From NCBI GenBank assembly GCA_050331115.1, contig JBHJHD010000111.1, positions 1 to 32,341 on the forward strand: 32,341 bases of DNA. Reading direction: 5' to 3'. The position numbers were made by a program, and so were the translations under genes. This DNA is from JBCCAG01 sp050331115 (GTDB lineage Bacteria > Cyanobacteriota > Cyanobacteriia > CAKZMO01). This document shows, one piece after another, positions 15,688 to 22,599 of this stretch. The notes under the pieces are model-generated. The model made no database searches. It saw only the letters and a list, made by a program, of their open reading frames with translations, and had not been told where the DNA came from. Position 1 is the first letter of the stretch. Every line of letters starts with the position of its first letter.

Positions 15688-16055
15688 GGTCAAACTCAAA
15701 GAATCAAAATGTACGGACTGGGCGGGTACAGCGCTAGGGCGATCGTGAACCAGTTCTGTGCGAATTAAATGTGTGTAACTTAGGAGAGCACCGTCCTGAT
15801 AAGATAATTAGGGTATCCAATCAGGCTCTCGATAGCGCAGTTGGTTGGAGTCGCCTTTGAACTTAGGCTAACCCAGCCTAGAGTATCCCACTCCATCAAA
15901 GCACAGTTCCCATTCGCTCAATCCTATGTTTGCGCTAGGTGAGCGTATTCAGAACAAGCTTATAAACGATACATCAGTTGATGTTGGATTCAAGTGGGCG
16001 CGCTCTATAGAGGTCAGCCAAAGGAACAGACATTAACGAGGTATTGAGGTTGAGT
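15688..16055. other. Divergent intergenic region upstream of psbO
   Basis: This 368-base gap should hold the psbO promoter. The TATAAA at about 15961-15966 could be a -10 element but has no good -35 partner, so it is not called. A tRNA D-arm-like string (ATAGCGCAGTTGGTTGGAG, 15832-15850) is present without the rest of a tRNA. A 36-codon frame at 15926 has no supporting signal. Confidence 0.5.
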
Positions 16056-16877
16056 ATGAGGTATCGTGCCGTAGTTTCTGTGCTTTTAGCACTGTGCTTG
16101 GGCCTGCTGACAGCCTGTAGCGACGGAAAGTCAGTGGACAATGCACTAACGTATGACGACATCAGAAATACGGGTTTAGCCAACAGCTGTCCAAAGCTCT
16201 CAGAGACAAGCCGTGGCTCTATCGCCCTAGATTCTGGCAAGAGCTACTCTATTCAGGAACTGTGCCTGGAGCCGACTGCTTTTTATATCAAAGAAGAGCC
16301 CATCAGCCGGCGACAGGAGGCTGAGTTTATAGCGGGCCGATCCCTAACCCGCTACACATCTACCTTAGACCAGGTCAATGGAGATCTGATTCTAGACGAT
16401 GATGGAAAGCTAACTTTCCTAGAGAAGGATGGCTTCGACTTCCAGGCAATCACGGTTTTGCTTCCTGGCGGCGAGCAGATTCCCTTCTTGTTTACTATTA
16501 AAGGCCTAATGGCCCAGGCCCGGGTCGGTTCTGAGGGAATCAACACTTCGACGGACTTTGAAGGGGAGTACAAGGTGCCGTCATACCGCACCTCGAACTT
16601 CCTGGACCCTAAGGGTCGAGGGTTGGCGACGGGCTACGACAACGCTATTGCGCTGCCTGCAAAGGGCGATAGTGAAGAGCTGCTCAAAGAGAACGTGAAG
16701 CGATTTGACCTAGGCAACGGAAAGATTTCGCTTCAGGTGTCTAAGGTAAACAGCAGCACGGGTGAAATTGCAGGCGTATTTGAGAGCGACCAGCCCTCTG
16801 ACACCGACATGGGAGCCGACGAGCCCTCTGAAGTTAAAATTCAGGGCGTTTTCTACGGACGGGTTGAGGCGTCCTGA
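16056..16877 (+). CDS. psbO: Photosystem II manganese-stabilising protein PsbO
   Basis: PsbO is the extrinsic 33-kDa protein on the lumenal face of PSII that stabilises the manganese cluster. The 273-residue product has a leader and then the family hallmarks LTYDDIRNTGLANSCPKL, VKEEP-like IKEEPISRRQEAEF, STDFEGEYKVPSYR, FLDPKGRG and a C-terminal EVKIQGVFYGRVE. The two cysteines of the structural disulfide are present (NSCPKL and ELCLEP). The start is ATG at 16056, with GAGG about 6 nt upstream; a TTG at 16044 adds only four residues. The leader ends LLTAC with C21, a lipobox-like site, so the mature protein might be lipid-anchored instead of freely soluble. A palindromic terminator at 16911 separates it from the convergent cpc operon. 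Confidence 0.98.
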   Translation: MRYRAVVSVLLALCLGLLTACSDGKSVDNALTYDDIRNTGLANSCPKLSETSRGSIALDSGKSYSIQELCLEPTAFYIKEEPISRRQEAEFIAGRSLTRYTSTLDQVNGDLILDDDGKLTFLEKDGFDFQAITVLLPGGEQIPFLFTIKGLMAQARVGSEGINTSTDFEGEYKVPSYRTSNFLDPKGRGLATGYDNAIALPAKGDSEELLKENVKRFDLGNGKISLQVSKVNSSTGEIAGVFESDQPSDTDMGADEPSEVKIQGVFYGRVEAS

Positions 16878-16910
16878 GGGCGGTTTAGGCTGGAAAATTT
16901 TACTACCGTG

Positions 16911-16939
16911 AAAAGTGGGGCAGCTGCCCCACTTTTTTT
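16911..16939 (+). terminator. Palindromic terminator shared by psbO and the cpc operon
   Basis: A perfect 13-bp stem, AAAAGTGGGGCAG with CTGCCCCACTTTT (16911-16936), runs into TTTTTTT on the plus strand. The minus strand reads the same hairpin followed by only TTTT, so it can act in both directions but favours psbO transcripts. It lies between the psbO stop at 16877 and the cpcF stop at 16955. Confidence 0.95.
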
Positions 16940-16954
16940 GGAATTAGCTAACCG

Positions 16955-17593
16955 CTAGTTCCCTTCCAAGTATTCTGTTAGTTCTTCAATCGCCATGGCT
17001 GCACGGGCGCGCACGGCCATGGCGTCGTCGTTTGCGATCGCGGCCTGGAGCTTAGCCAAAACCTGCGATCGCCAGTCGCATGAAATCGCCGTTGTAAGGG
17101 ACTGGAGACCGACAATGGCAGCGTAGCGGACGATCCACTCTCCATCATTGAGCGCCCCCAATAGCGCCTCAGCAGACTGCTGCTGAGCGGCTTCTCTTTG
17201 GTCTGGCGGCAGAAGCTGCCAGCGTAGCTTGCCAAGGCCGTAGGCGGCGGCTCGCCGAACGCTTAGGGCAAAATCAGCCTGCACTGCATCCAGCAGCGTC
17301 GCCAATCCGTCGGGATGGGCAATGCCGGAGACTGCCCGAATAGCCCAGGCCCTCGCGCCGTAGTTATAGCCGTCAAGCTGCTCGAGCAGCGCCGGGACGG
17401 CGGGGTCGCCAATGGCGGTCAGTCCTTCAACGGCAGCGACCGCAGCCCCCGGATTGTTGTACCCCAAAACCTGAATCAGCACCGGAACGATCGTCGGATC
17501 TCGAATTGCAGAGAGCCGCCTGACCGCCACCACCAGCGCCGTTTTCGAGTCGGCCTGCTCAACGGCCTGAATAAGAGCTTTAGCGTCTGCCAT
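16955..17593 (-). CDS. cpcF: Phycocyanobilin lyase subunit CpcF
   Basis: CpcF forms a heterodimer with CpcE that attaches phycocyanobilin to Cys84 of CpcA. The 212-residue product is built of HEAT-like helical repeats (for example DPTIVPVLIQVLGYNNPGAA, then EGLTAIGDPAVPALLEQLDG), the known architecture of E/F lyases. The length is normal. The start is ATG at 17593, 4 nt after the cpcE stop, so the two subunits are translationally linked. It is the last gene of the operon before the bidirectional terminator at 16911. Position directly after cpcE makes CpcF much more likely than another E/F-type lyase. Confidence 0.94.
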   Translation of the reverse strand: MADAKALIQAVEQADSKTALVVAVRRLSAIRDPTIVPVLIQVLGYNNPGAAVAAVEGLTAIGDPAVPALLEQLDGYNYGARAWAIRAVSGIAHPDGLATLLDAVQADFALSVRRAAAYGLGKLRWQLLPPDQREAAQQQSAEALLGALNDGEWIVRYAAIVGLQSLTTAISCDWRSQVLAKLQAAIANDDAMAVRARAAMAIEELTEYLEGN

Positions 17594-17597
17594 AGCG

Positions 17598-18422
17598 TTA
17601 CAGCAGCCTGTCCATGAGCGTCATCACCTTTTTAGCGGCGGCAGAGGTCTGCCCAGCGCCGCCAAAAGCATCTGCGTTGAGCTGATGCTCTAGAAGACCC
17701 TTGAGCGCAATCAGCTTGAGGCTATTCTCCGCTGGGGTAGCCGCGATCGCATCCGCCGCCGCCAGGTAGCCAATCGCCCCTAAATCCAGTAAGGCCGAGC
17801 GCCGCAGCTGCAGCTCTGGGGACTGTAGCGCAGCAACTAGGCGATCGCCGTATTGGGGCTCTTGGGTAAGCTGATACAGGGCCCGCGCCGCCGCATATTG
17901 AATGCGGGGGGTAGGGTGGGTCAGAAAACGCTTAATGGCTTCGGCCTGCTCCACCGCTTTGAGCTGGCCCAGAGCCTCAAGCACGGCGTTGTAGGGCTGC
18001 TTGAGGTGAGGCGTATTAGGAACAAGGGTAATATCACTGTCGCCGCCCTGCAGTAGCTCAGCAAGGGGCGCAACAGCGCGGACGTCCCCCAGCTCTTCTA
18101 GGGACTGAGCCGCTGATTCTCTGACGTAGTAATCTTCGCAGCGCAGGCTCTCAATTAAGGGCATTACAGCGGCGCGATCGCCCAGCTTGCCCAGCGCTCG
18201 CGCCGCGTTGCGCCGCAGCGGGTAGCCCCCGTTGGGGGTGCGATCGCTGCTGTCCTCTAGCGCCGCGAGCAGCGCTTCTACGGCCGACCGCTGGCCAACT
18301 CGAAAATGGCCTAGCCACCAAGCAGCGTAGTAGCGGCTGCTCGTATCCTCGGTTTGCGTCAGGTTAGCGATCGCTTGAGGAACCGTTAATCCCTGTACTG
18401 AGGGTGAGTCTTGACGATCCAC
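17598..18422 (-). CDS. cpcE: Phycocyanobilin lyase subunit CpcE
   Basis: The partner of CpcF in loading bilin onto alpha-phycocyanin. HEAT repeats run throughout, and family motifs such as YYAAWWLGHFRV, GGYPLRRNAARALGKLGD and NTPHLKQPYNAVLEALG are clear. The start is placed at GTG 18422, 7 nt after the cpcD stop. This gives 274 residues, the usual CpcE length. A longer frame starting at 18518 would overlap cpcD by about 90 bases and add a basic N-terminus not expected in the family. No Shine-Dalgarno is visible, so translation may depend on cpcD. It contains several HIP1 octamers, unlike cpcBA. Confidence 0.93.
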   Translation of the reverse strand: MDRQDSPSVQGLTVPQAIANLTQTEDTSSRYYAAWWLGHFRVGQRSAVEALLAALEDSSDRTPNGGYPLRRNAARALGKLGDRAAVMPLIESLRCEDYYVRESAAQSLEELGDVRAVAPLAELLQGGDSDITLVPNTPHLKQPYNAVLEALGQLKAVEQAEAIKRFLTHPTPRIQYAAARALYQLTQEPQYGDRLVAALQSPELQLRRSALLDLGAIGYLAAADAIAATPAENSLKLIALKGLLEHQLNADAFGGAGQTSAAAKKVMTLMDRLL

Positions 18423-18429
18423 CGCAGCG

Positions 18430-18768
18430 CTATTCGCAGTTCTCGTCTGCACCAACAGACTTAGGCTTACCGTCGGCCTGCAGGTTTTGATGCGCCGCCG
18501 TAGCCTGCATCTTGACATCGCTACTGGCGTCTGAGCCCAGCGGCTCGATGCTGATGATTTTCCCCCCCATGCGGTTGATGCGCTGCATCTGCTCGCTGAG
18601 GCGGCTGTAGGGGATGGATAGGAAAACCGTGCCCGTGCTGCGGATAGGGTAGCTGATGCGGTCAGTATCGCTGACGTTCTGGCCCATGCCCTCTACTTCG
18701 ACGCGGAACATGCGGCTGCCGCTCTCGCTCGAGCTGGTGCTGCTAACGGCGCAACTTTGTCCAAACAT
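18430..18768 (-). CDS. cpcD: Phycobilisome rod-capping linker CpcD, with C-terminal extension
   Basis: CpcD caps the outer end of phycocyanin rods and limits their length. Residues 1-77 match the family: MFGQS start, SSSESGSRMFRVEVEG, SIPYSRLSEQMQRINRMGGKIISIEPL. Canonical CpcD ends near here, at about 80 residues. This protein continues to 112 with a polar tail (78-112, including KMQATAAHQNLQADGKPKSV and ending DENCE). The start is ATG at 18768, fixed by a GAGGAG ribosome site 6 nt upstream. An in-frame extension to 18861 is not used. The gene lies between cpcC and cpcE, and two stem-loops precede it. Whether the tail alters capping is unknown. Confidence 0.93.
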   Translation of the reverse strand: MFGQSCAVSSTSSSESGSRMFRVEVEGMGQNVSDTDRISYPIRSTGTVFLSIPYSRLSEQMQRINRMGGKIISIEPLGSDASSDVKMQATAAHQNLQADGKPKSVGADENCE

Positions 18769-18922
18769 GGTGCTCCTCGATGCTTTGGTGAATAGGTAAA
18801 TAGCTGTTTCAATAGCGGAAATGCTGTGAGAATAAAAGCTCCCTACGACACACGAGAGCATCGCTGACGCAAGGAGCTTTCGCCAAACTCAAGCCGAATT
18901 CTACTGCGCTGGTATTGCGCTG

Positions 18923-18982
18923 GCCCAGTTGCTTAGGACAATGCGGTTGACTAAAGCCTTTGCGTTTCGTAGGCAACTGGGC
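18923..18982 (-). promoter_or_regulatory. Stem-loop between cpcC and cpcD (outer)
   Basis: The 10-bp arms GCCCAGTTGC (18923-18932) and GCAACTGGGC (18973-18982) are perfect inverted repeats with a 40-nt loop. It abuts the second hairpin at 18983 and lies in the 257-base gap before cpcD. No T-tract follows, so a processing or stability role is more likely than full termination. Confidence 0.7.
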
Positions 18983-19016
18983 GCGTAAATGTCCCAATGC
19001 ATGAGGACATTTACGC
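18983..19016 (-). promoter_or_regulatory. Stem-loop just after cpcC
   Basis: The 12-bp arms GCGTAAATGTCC (18983-18994) and GGACATTTACGC (19005-19016) pair perfectly around a 10-nt loop, 9 nt past the cpcC stop. Without a U-run it is best read as an mRNA 3'-end or attenuation element dividing cpcBAC from cpcDEF messages. Confidence 0.75.
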
Positions 19017-19025
19017 TGTGTAGCC

Positions 19026-19889
19026 CTAAGCAGGGCGAACGCTAGTGATTTTAGCGCCGCTGCGCAGAATTCGCTGCATTCGGCTTGATAGCTGATCGTA
19101 AGGCACGAGATAGGCTTGATTGGCCTGGCGAACCCGCGGATCGTTCAGGGATGAACCGATGCGTCCGGTGACTTCGATTCGGTACATCCGCGCCTGCTGA
19201 TTGCCTAAGCCGCCAAACGCCTTCTTCGGCGTATCCAGCTTAGAATCGCGCTTGGCCGACGGACTATCGATGCTGGAGGCTTGGTTACGCGCCACCTCAG
19301 AGAAGAGGTGCCCGTTACGCCCATGGACCTGTCCTCGGTCGTTGTTCGCGTAGCCGCGATAGAGCTGGAACATGCGGCTAAAGCCGACGGTGCGAGACCC
19401 AGCCCGGACGCCAAAGCCAGTGAAGTAGGGGACGATGTTGTCGCCAAACATGCTGGAGTACTCCTGACTCTCGAAGTAGGAGTTAATCTCAGCGTCGTAT
19501 CCCTCATCTTCAATCATGCGGGTGTGCTGAGCAATTTCAGCCTCATCGTAGGGCGGTCGCCCTAAGAGGTGCTTGAAGTTAAGCTCAACAAGCCGCTGAT
19601 TGTTGTTGGGGTAGAAAAATTTCGACTTATATAGGTCGGAAAGCGCGATCGCCCGCACAAAATCGCGTACGGTAATGTTTCCCTGACGCAGCAGAGATTC
19701 AATGGACGTCAGCCGCTCAGACTTCATGATGTAATCATTGCCAAGCACCTGACGGTACGCGGCTTTGATGACGGCCTTTAGATCGGACTCGGTCCAATCT
19801 GGCCGGAGCTCTACCTTGGTGCCATCAAAGGCGTCAAGACCTAGGCGGCCAGCGGCTTGTAAATTGGATGCTACTAATGTGGTTGCCAT
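19026..19889 (-). CDS. cpcC: Phycocyanin-associated rod linker CpcC
   Basis: A 287-residue rod linker that joins phycocyanin hexamers within phycobilisome rods. The N-terminal linker domain (about 15-150) has the family blocks VIKAAYRQVLGNDY, LLRQGNITVRDFVRAIALSD and FKHLLGRPPYDEAEI. A linker segment leads to a C-terminal CpcD-like domain (about 235-287: ARMYRIEVTGRI, VPYDQLSSRMQRI, AKITSVRP). The CpcD-like domain resembles the neighbouring CpcD. GGGGGA precedes the ATG at 19889. Only one cpcC is present, against two in some relatives. A strong hairpin upstream, after cpcA, should reduce its message relative to cpcBA. Confidence 0.96.
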   Translation of the reverse strand: MATTLVASNLQAAGRLGLDAFDGTKVELRPDWTESDLKAVIKAAYRQVLGNDYIMKSERLTSIESLLRQGNITVRDFVRAIALSDLYKSKFFYPNNNQRLVELNFKHLLGRPPYDEAEIAQHTRMIEDEGYDAEINSYFESQEYSSMFGDNIVPYFTGFGVRAGSRTVGFSRMFQLYRGYANNDRGQVHGRNGHLFSEVARNQASSIDSPSAKRDSKLDTPKKAFGGLGNQQARMYRIEVTGRIGSSLNDPRVRQANQAYLVPYDQLSSRMQRILRSGAKITSVRPA

Positions 19890-19945
19890 AATTCCCCCAT
19901 ATGGCGGTGGTCAAAAAAGTTGTAATTAAAAACGTGGCTAAAGCA

Positions 19946-20005
19946 CTGCCCGGAAAAATTGACAACCGCTAGCCGCAGCCAGCAATCAGCAATTTTTCCG
20001 GGCAG
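19946..20005 (-). terminator. Attenuating stem-loop between cpcA and cpcC
   Basis: Perfect 16-bp arms CTGCCCGGAAAAATTG (19946-19961) and CAATTTTTCCGGGCAG (19990-20005) lie 14 nt after the cpcA stop, with a 28-nt loop. Such hairpins in cpc operons are known to yield abundant cpcBA transcripts and rarer read-through into linker genes. There is no long T-run, so termination would be partial. Confidence 0.85.
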
Positions 20006-20019
20006 ATTCCCAAATAAGA

Positions 20020-20508
20020 CTAGCTCAGCGCGTTGATGGCGTAGTCAATGTAGGAATTAGCCTCGGTAGCCGCATCGCCAGACAGACCGTGGTTTGACTT
20101 GATGTGCTTCAGGGCTTCAACGTACCAGCTGGGAGCAAGATCAAACGTACGGTTAATCTCATCGACGCCAGCGACTAGATACTCATCCATGGGGCCAGTA
20201 CCACCGGCAACGCAGCAGTAGGTCACCATGCGCAGGTAGTAGCCGATGTCGCGAGCGCACTTTTGCTTACCGCGCTCGTCAGCAGCGTACTGAGGACCCT
20301 GCATTTGAGTGGTGTAAGGGAACTTGCTGTACACCGCTTTAGCAGCGCCGTCGATCAGCTGATCCTTCTTAGCAGTGAGCTGCTTAGCAGCTTCGAGGCT
20401 AGCTTGAGCCTGGCTGAAGCGACCGAAAGCGGTCTGAACTTCGGTGCTAGACAGGAAACGACCCTGAGAATCAGCAGCCGCAACTGCTTCAGTTAGTGGA
20501 GTCTTCAT
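20020..20508 (-). CDS. cpcA: C-phycocyanin alpha subunit
   Basis: A 162-residue globin-like biliprotein, MKTPLTEAVAAADSQGRFLS at the start, the standard CpcA length. The single bilin cysteine is C84 (ERGKQKCARDIGYYLRM), loaded by CpcE/F. It pairs with CpcB into the alpha-beta monomers that make hexameric rod discs on the thylakoid surface. AAGGAG about 11 nt before the ATG is a strong ribosome site. It lies 64 nt after cpcB and before an attenuating hairpin. No HIP1 octamer occurs in cpcB or cpcA, which fits highly expressed, constrained genes. Confidence 0.99.
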   Translation of the reverse strand: MKTPLTEAVAAADSQGRFLSSTEVQTAFGRFSQAQASLEAAKQLTAKKDQLIDGAAKAVYSKFPYTTQMQGPQYAADERGKQKCARDIGYYLRMVTYCCVAGGTGPMDEYLVAGVDEINRTFDLAPSWYVEALKHIKSNHGLSGDAATEANSYIDYAINALS

Positions 20509-20572
20509 TGTTTTGGTATCTCCTTAATTAAGATATTGCAACAGTAGTTTTAAAGGTGGCTAAAACGGCGAA

Positions 20573-21091
20573 CTAGGATACTGCAGATGCAGCCTGATCG
20601 AAGTAGCCAGAGATTTCAGACATAATGGAGCTGCAGTCGCCGGAAGTGATGCCGTTGGGGTCGCCAACGAGCTTCAGGGCTGCGTCCTTCATCTTCTGAA
20701 CGCCCGTTGCAACCGATGCACCCGGAGTACCAAGAGCCACGTAGGTCTCGCGGAGGCCATTGAGGCAGCGATCGTTGAGGACGCTAGCGTCACCGCTGAA
20801 GATAGCGTAGGTGACGTAGCGCAAAATGATTTCCATGTCGCGCAGGCAAGCAGCCATGCGGCGGTTGGTATAAGCATTACCGCCGGGAGCGATTAGCTGA
20901 GGCTGCTCAGCAAATAGCTCACGAGCAGCGTCGGTCACGATTGCAGAAGCGTTGCTGGTGATGCGGTTTACGGAATCCAAACGCTTGTTGCTCTCGGAAA
21001 CCATTTGGTTTAGAGCATCGAGCTGAGATTCAGAGAGATACTCACCGCGGGTATCGGCCTGGGAAACGACTTTAGTGAATGCGTCAAACAT
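20573..21091 (-). CDS. cpcB: C-phycocyanin beta subunit
   Basis: A 172-residue CpcB beginning MFDAFTKVVSQADTRGEYLS. The longer frame to 21118 is not used because the conserved start is this methionine and AGGAG lies about 10 nt upstream. Both bilin cysteines are present: C82 (RRMAACLRDMEI) and C153 (TSGDCSSIM). N72 (GGNAYT) is the asparagine that is methylated in this family. C82 is loaded by CpcS/CpeS-type lyases, one of which is encoded divergently at 22009; C153 needs CpcT, not seen here. It is the first gene of the operon and should have a strong, probably light- and nutrient-controlled promoter in the long upstream region. Confidence 0.99.
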   Translation of the reverse strand: MFDAFTKVVSQADTRGEYLSESQLDALNQMVSESNKRLDSVNRITSNASAIVTDAARELFAEQPQLIAPGGNAYTNRRMAACLRDMEIILRYVTYAIFSGDASVLNDRCLNGLRETYVALGTPGASVATGVQKMKDAALKLVGDPNGITSGDCSSIMSEISGYFDQAASAVS

Positions 21092-22008
21092 TGACTGAAC
21101 ACTCCTAGATTTGGTCAAGTTGGTTTATAAAAAGGAAAAGACAGGGGCGCAAAAAAATCTTGATTCATCGATATTTTGCAGACTGAATCCCGTCTTGCCG
21201 AAAACTTCATCAGTTCTCCTGATGGAGCTTGGAGGACTAGCGGCGACAATGTCCGCAAGGTAGTGTTGAAACGATCTCAGGTCATTACTCTGCAACCCAG
21301 CCCCAGAATCGCTGGAAATCTGAGAATCACCTTGAGCAAGATGAGAAGCCAGTCAAAACCTGGTGCTTAGAGCATGGAGTACCCTTAGACGCCTCAACAA
21401 CCCCTCCAGCATTCTTTATACAACGTTGCCGAGTGCTTGTTTTTTACAAGTTGTTAAGAGTTAACTCGCTTGTAAATAAATGTGAAATAGTCGCCGAAAT
21501 TTACGTTTAGAGGGCTCATGGATGCTACCCGGCGCTGCGCCTGATCACCTTCGACATCAATTCTGGTATCGACCCTGACGCTGCAGCTAAAGCAGGCTTT
21601 TTCTTAGAACTATGTTTAGAATCATTTAATTTTTTAAAGGTCCAAAACTGAGATCGCTAAGCTACAAGCTGCGAGTAATCTCCACTGATTCCACCTTAAT
21701 TTCCTCCTGATAATATTTCGAAACATTTCTAAGGGCACTTTAAGGCCGAAAGTATTACGAAATATCTACAGATTGTCGTACCACCTATTTCTTCACGTGA
21801 AGAAATAGGTGGTCGCCCTGTCGCAAAGCGCTAGCCACCCAGATAGCGATCTGTCCCCTGAGCATTGTCGATCCATCTTTTACCGGCTAATATTAAGAAA
21901 GTTAAAGGATGTTGCCTGTCAGCACTGGCTTATGCATTTGACCCTGTGCGTCTGAAGCATATCCCGAGCGAGGTCCGATCTACCGAGTCTAGCGGAGCCC
22001 TACTCCTA
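21092..22008. other. Long divergent control region between cpcB and the lyase gene
   Basis: More than 900 bases without a supported gene. It should contain the cpc operon promoter and a long leader, plus the lyase promoter. Visible structure is a 9-bp hairpin (including one G-T pair) in the cpcB leader around 21205-21227 (core CATCAG/CTGATG), AT-rich patches near 21420-21480 and 21600-21650, and the perfect 32-bp palindrome at 21781. No -10/-35 pair could be assigned with confidence. Confidence 0.6.
21781..21812. repeat. Perfect 32-bp palindrome
   Basis: The arm CCACCTATTTCTTCAC is followed at once by its exact reverse complement, with CACGTG at the centre. There is no loop and no T-tract on either side. 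It sits about 200 nt upstream of the lyase start and 690 nt upstream of cpcB. A dimeric regulator site or a cruciform-forming element are both possible. Confidence 0.9.
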
Positions 22009-22551
22009 ATGAATCTATCGCTTAAGTCAACTTTGTCTCAAAGTGAGCAGCTCATTGCCGCCTTCTTCGAGCGCACTCAGGGACGCTGGCGATCGGAGCG
22101 GCGCTACTATACGCTCCCTGACGGTGAGATTAAAGAAATCGTCAGCATGATTGCGATTCGGTTTCTCCCCTCGGGGTCTGAAGAACTTGCGGATCTCGCA
22201 CAGCGCCACAAGCTCACGCCCCCGCAGGCCTTAGTTTGCGGCGCTCAGGTCGCATGGGACAGCACCGACTCAGTTTCAGGTAAAAAGCAGTCTCGGGGCA
22301 AGACTGTCTTTGGCGCGCTAGGAGATGTGCTCTACCGCGATCGCGGCTTTGCGACCCCGAAGCCGGTTACCGCAGACTTTTACTTTAATGGCCCGGAGAC
22401 CCTCTGCCTGCGCACCGAGTACAATAGCTCTGTTTTTGAAGAAGAGCTGAAGCTGATCGGCGATCGCTACCGGACGCGCCAGACCATCATCTCCCATGCC
22501 GGTGAGCAGCAGATGATCGGTCAATACTTGGAGACGCGCCTCGACGACTAG
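22009..22551 (+). CDS. CpcS/CpeS-family phycobiliprotein lyase
   Basis: Lyases of this family attach phycocyanobilin to Cys82-type sites of beta subunits and to allophycocyanin. The 180-residue product has the family order: FFERTQGRWRSERRYYTLPDG, SMIAIRFL, LYRDRGFATPKPVTADFYF, LRTEYNSSVFEEEL, RTRQTIISHAGEQQMIGQYLE. This is the lipocalin-like CpeS fold. Start is ATG at 22009; the frame extends back to a TTG at 21865, but those 48 residues do not look like the family. Whether it is CpcS, CpcU or CpcV cannot be settled, so no symbol is given. It faces away from cpcB across the long control region, which fits a role in phycocyanin maturation. The alanine racemase gene follows after 48 nt. Confidence 0.9.
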   Translation: MNLSLKSTLSQSEQLIAAFFERTQGRWRSERRYYTLPDGEIKEIVSMIAIRFLPSGSEELADLAQRHKLTPPQALVCGAQVAWDSTDSVSGKKQSRGKTVFGALGDVLYRDRGFATPKPVTADFYFNGPETLCLRTEYNSSVFEEELKLIGDRYRTRQTIISHAGEQQMIGQYLETRLDD

Positions 22552-22599
22552 TCAAAACCCATGTGAGACAATGGGCGGGATAGCTTTAGGAAGTCTTAC

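Noticed and set aside
15832..15850. tRNA D-arm consensus suggesting a tRNA gene
   Set aside because: No acceptor stem, anticodon stem or T-arm can be built around it.
15926..16036. 36-codon frame upstream of psbO
   Set aside because: No ribosome site, signal peptide or membrane helix, and no match to small photosystem subunits.
18422..18518. N-terminal extension of CpcE overlapping cpcD
   Set aside because: It adds about 32 Arg-rich residues beyond the normal CpcE length and overlaps cpcD; GTG at 18422 fits better.
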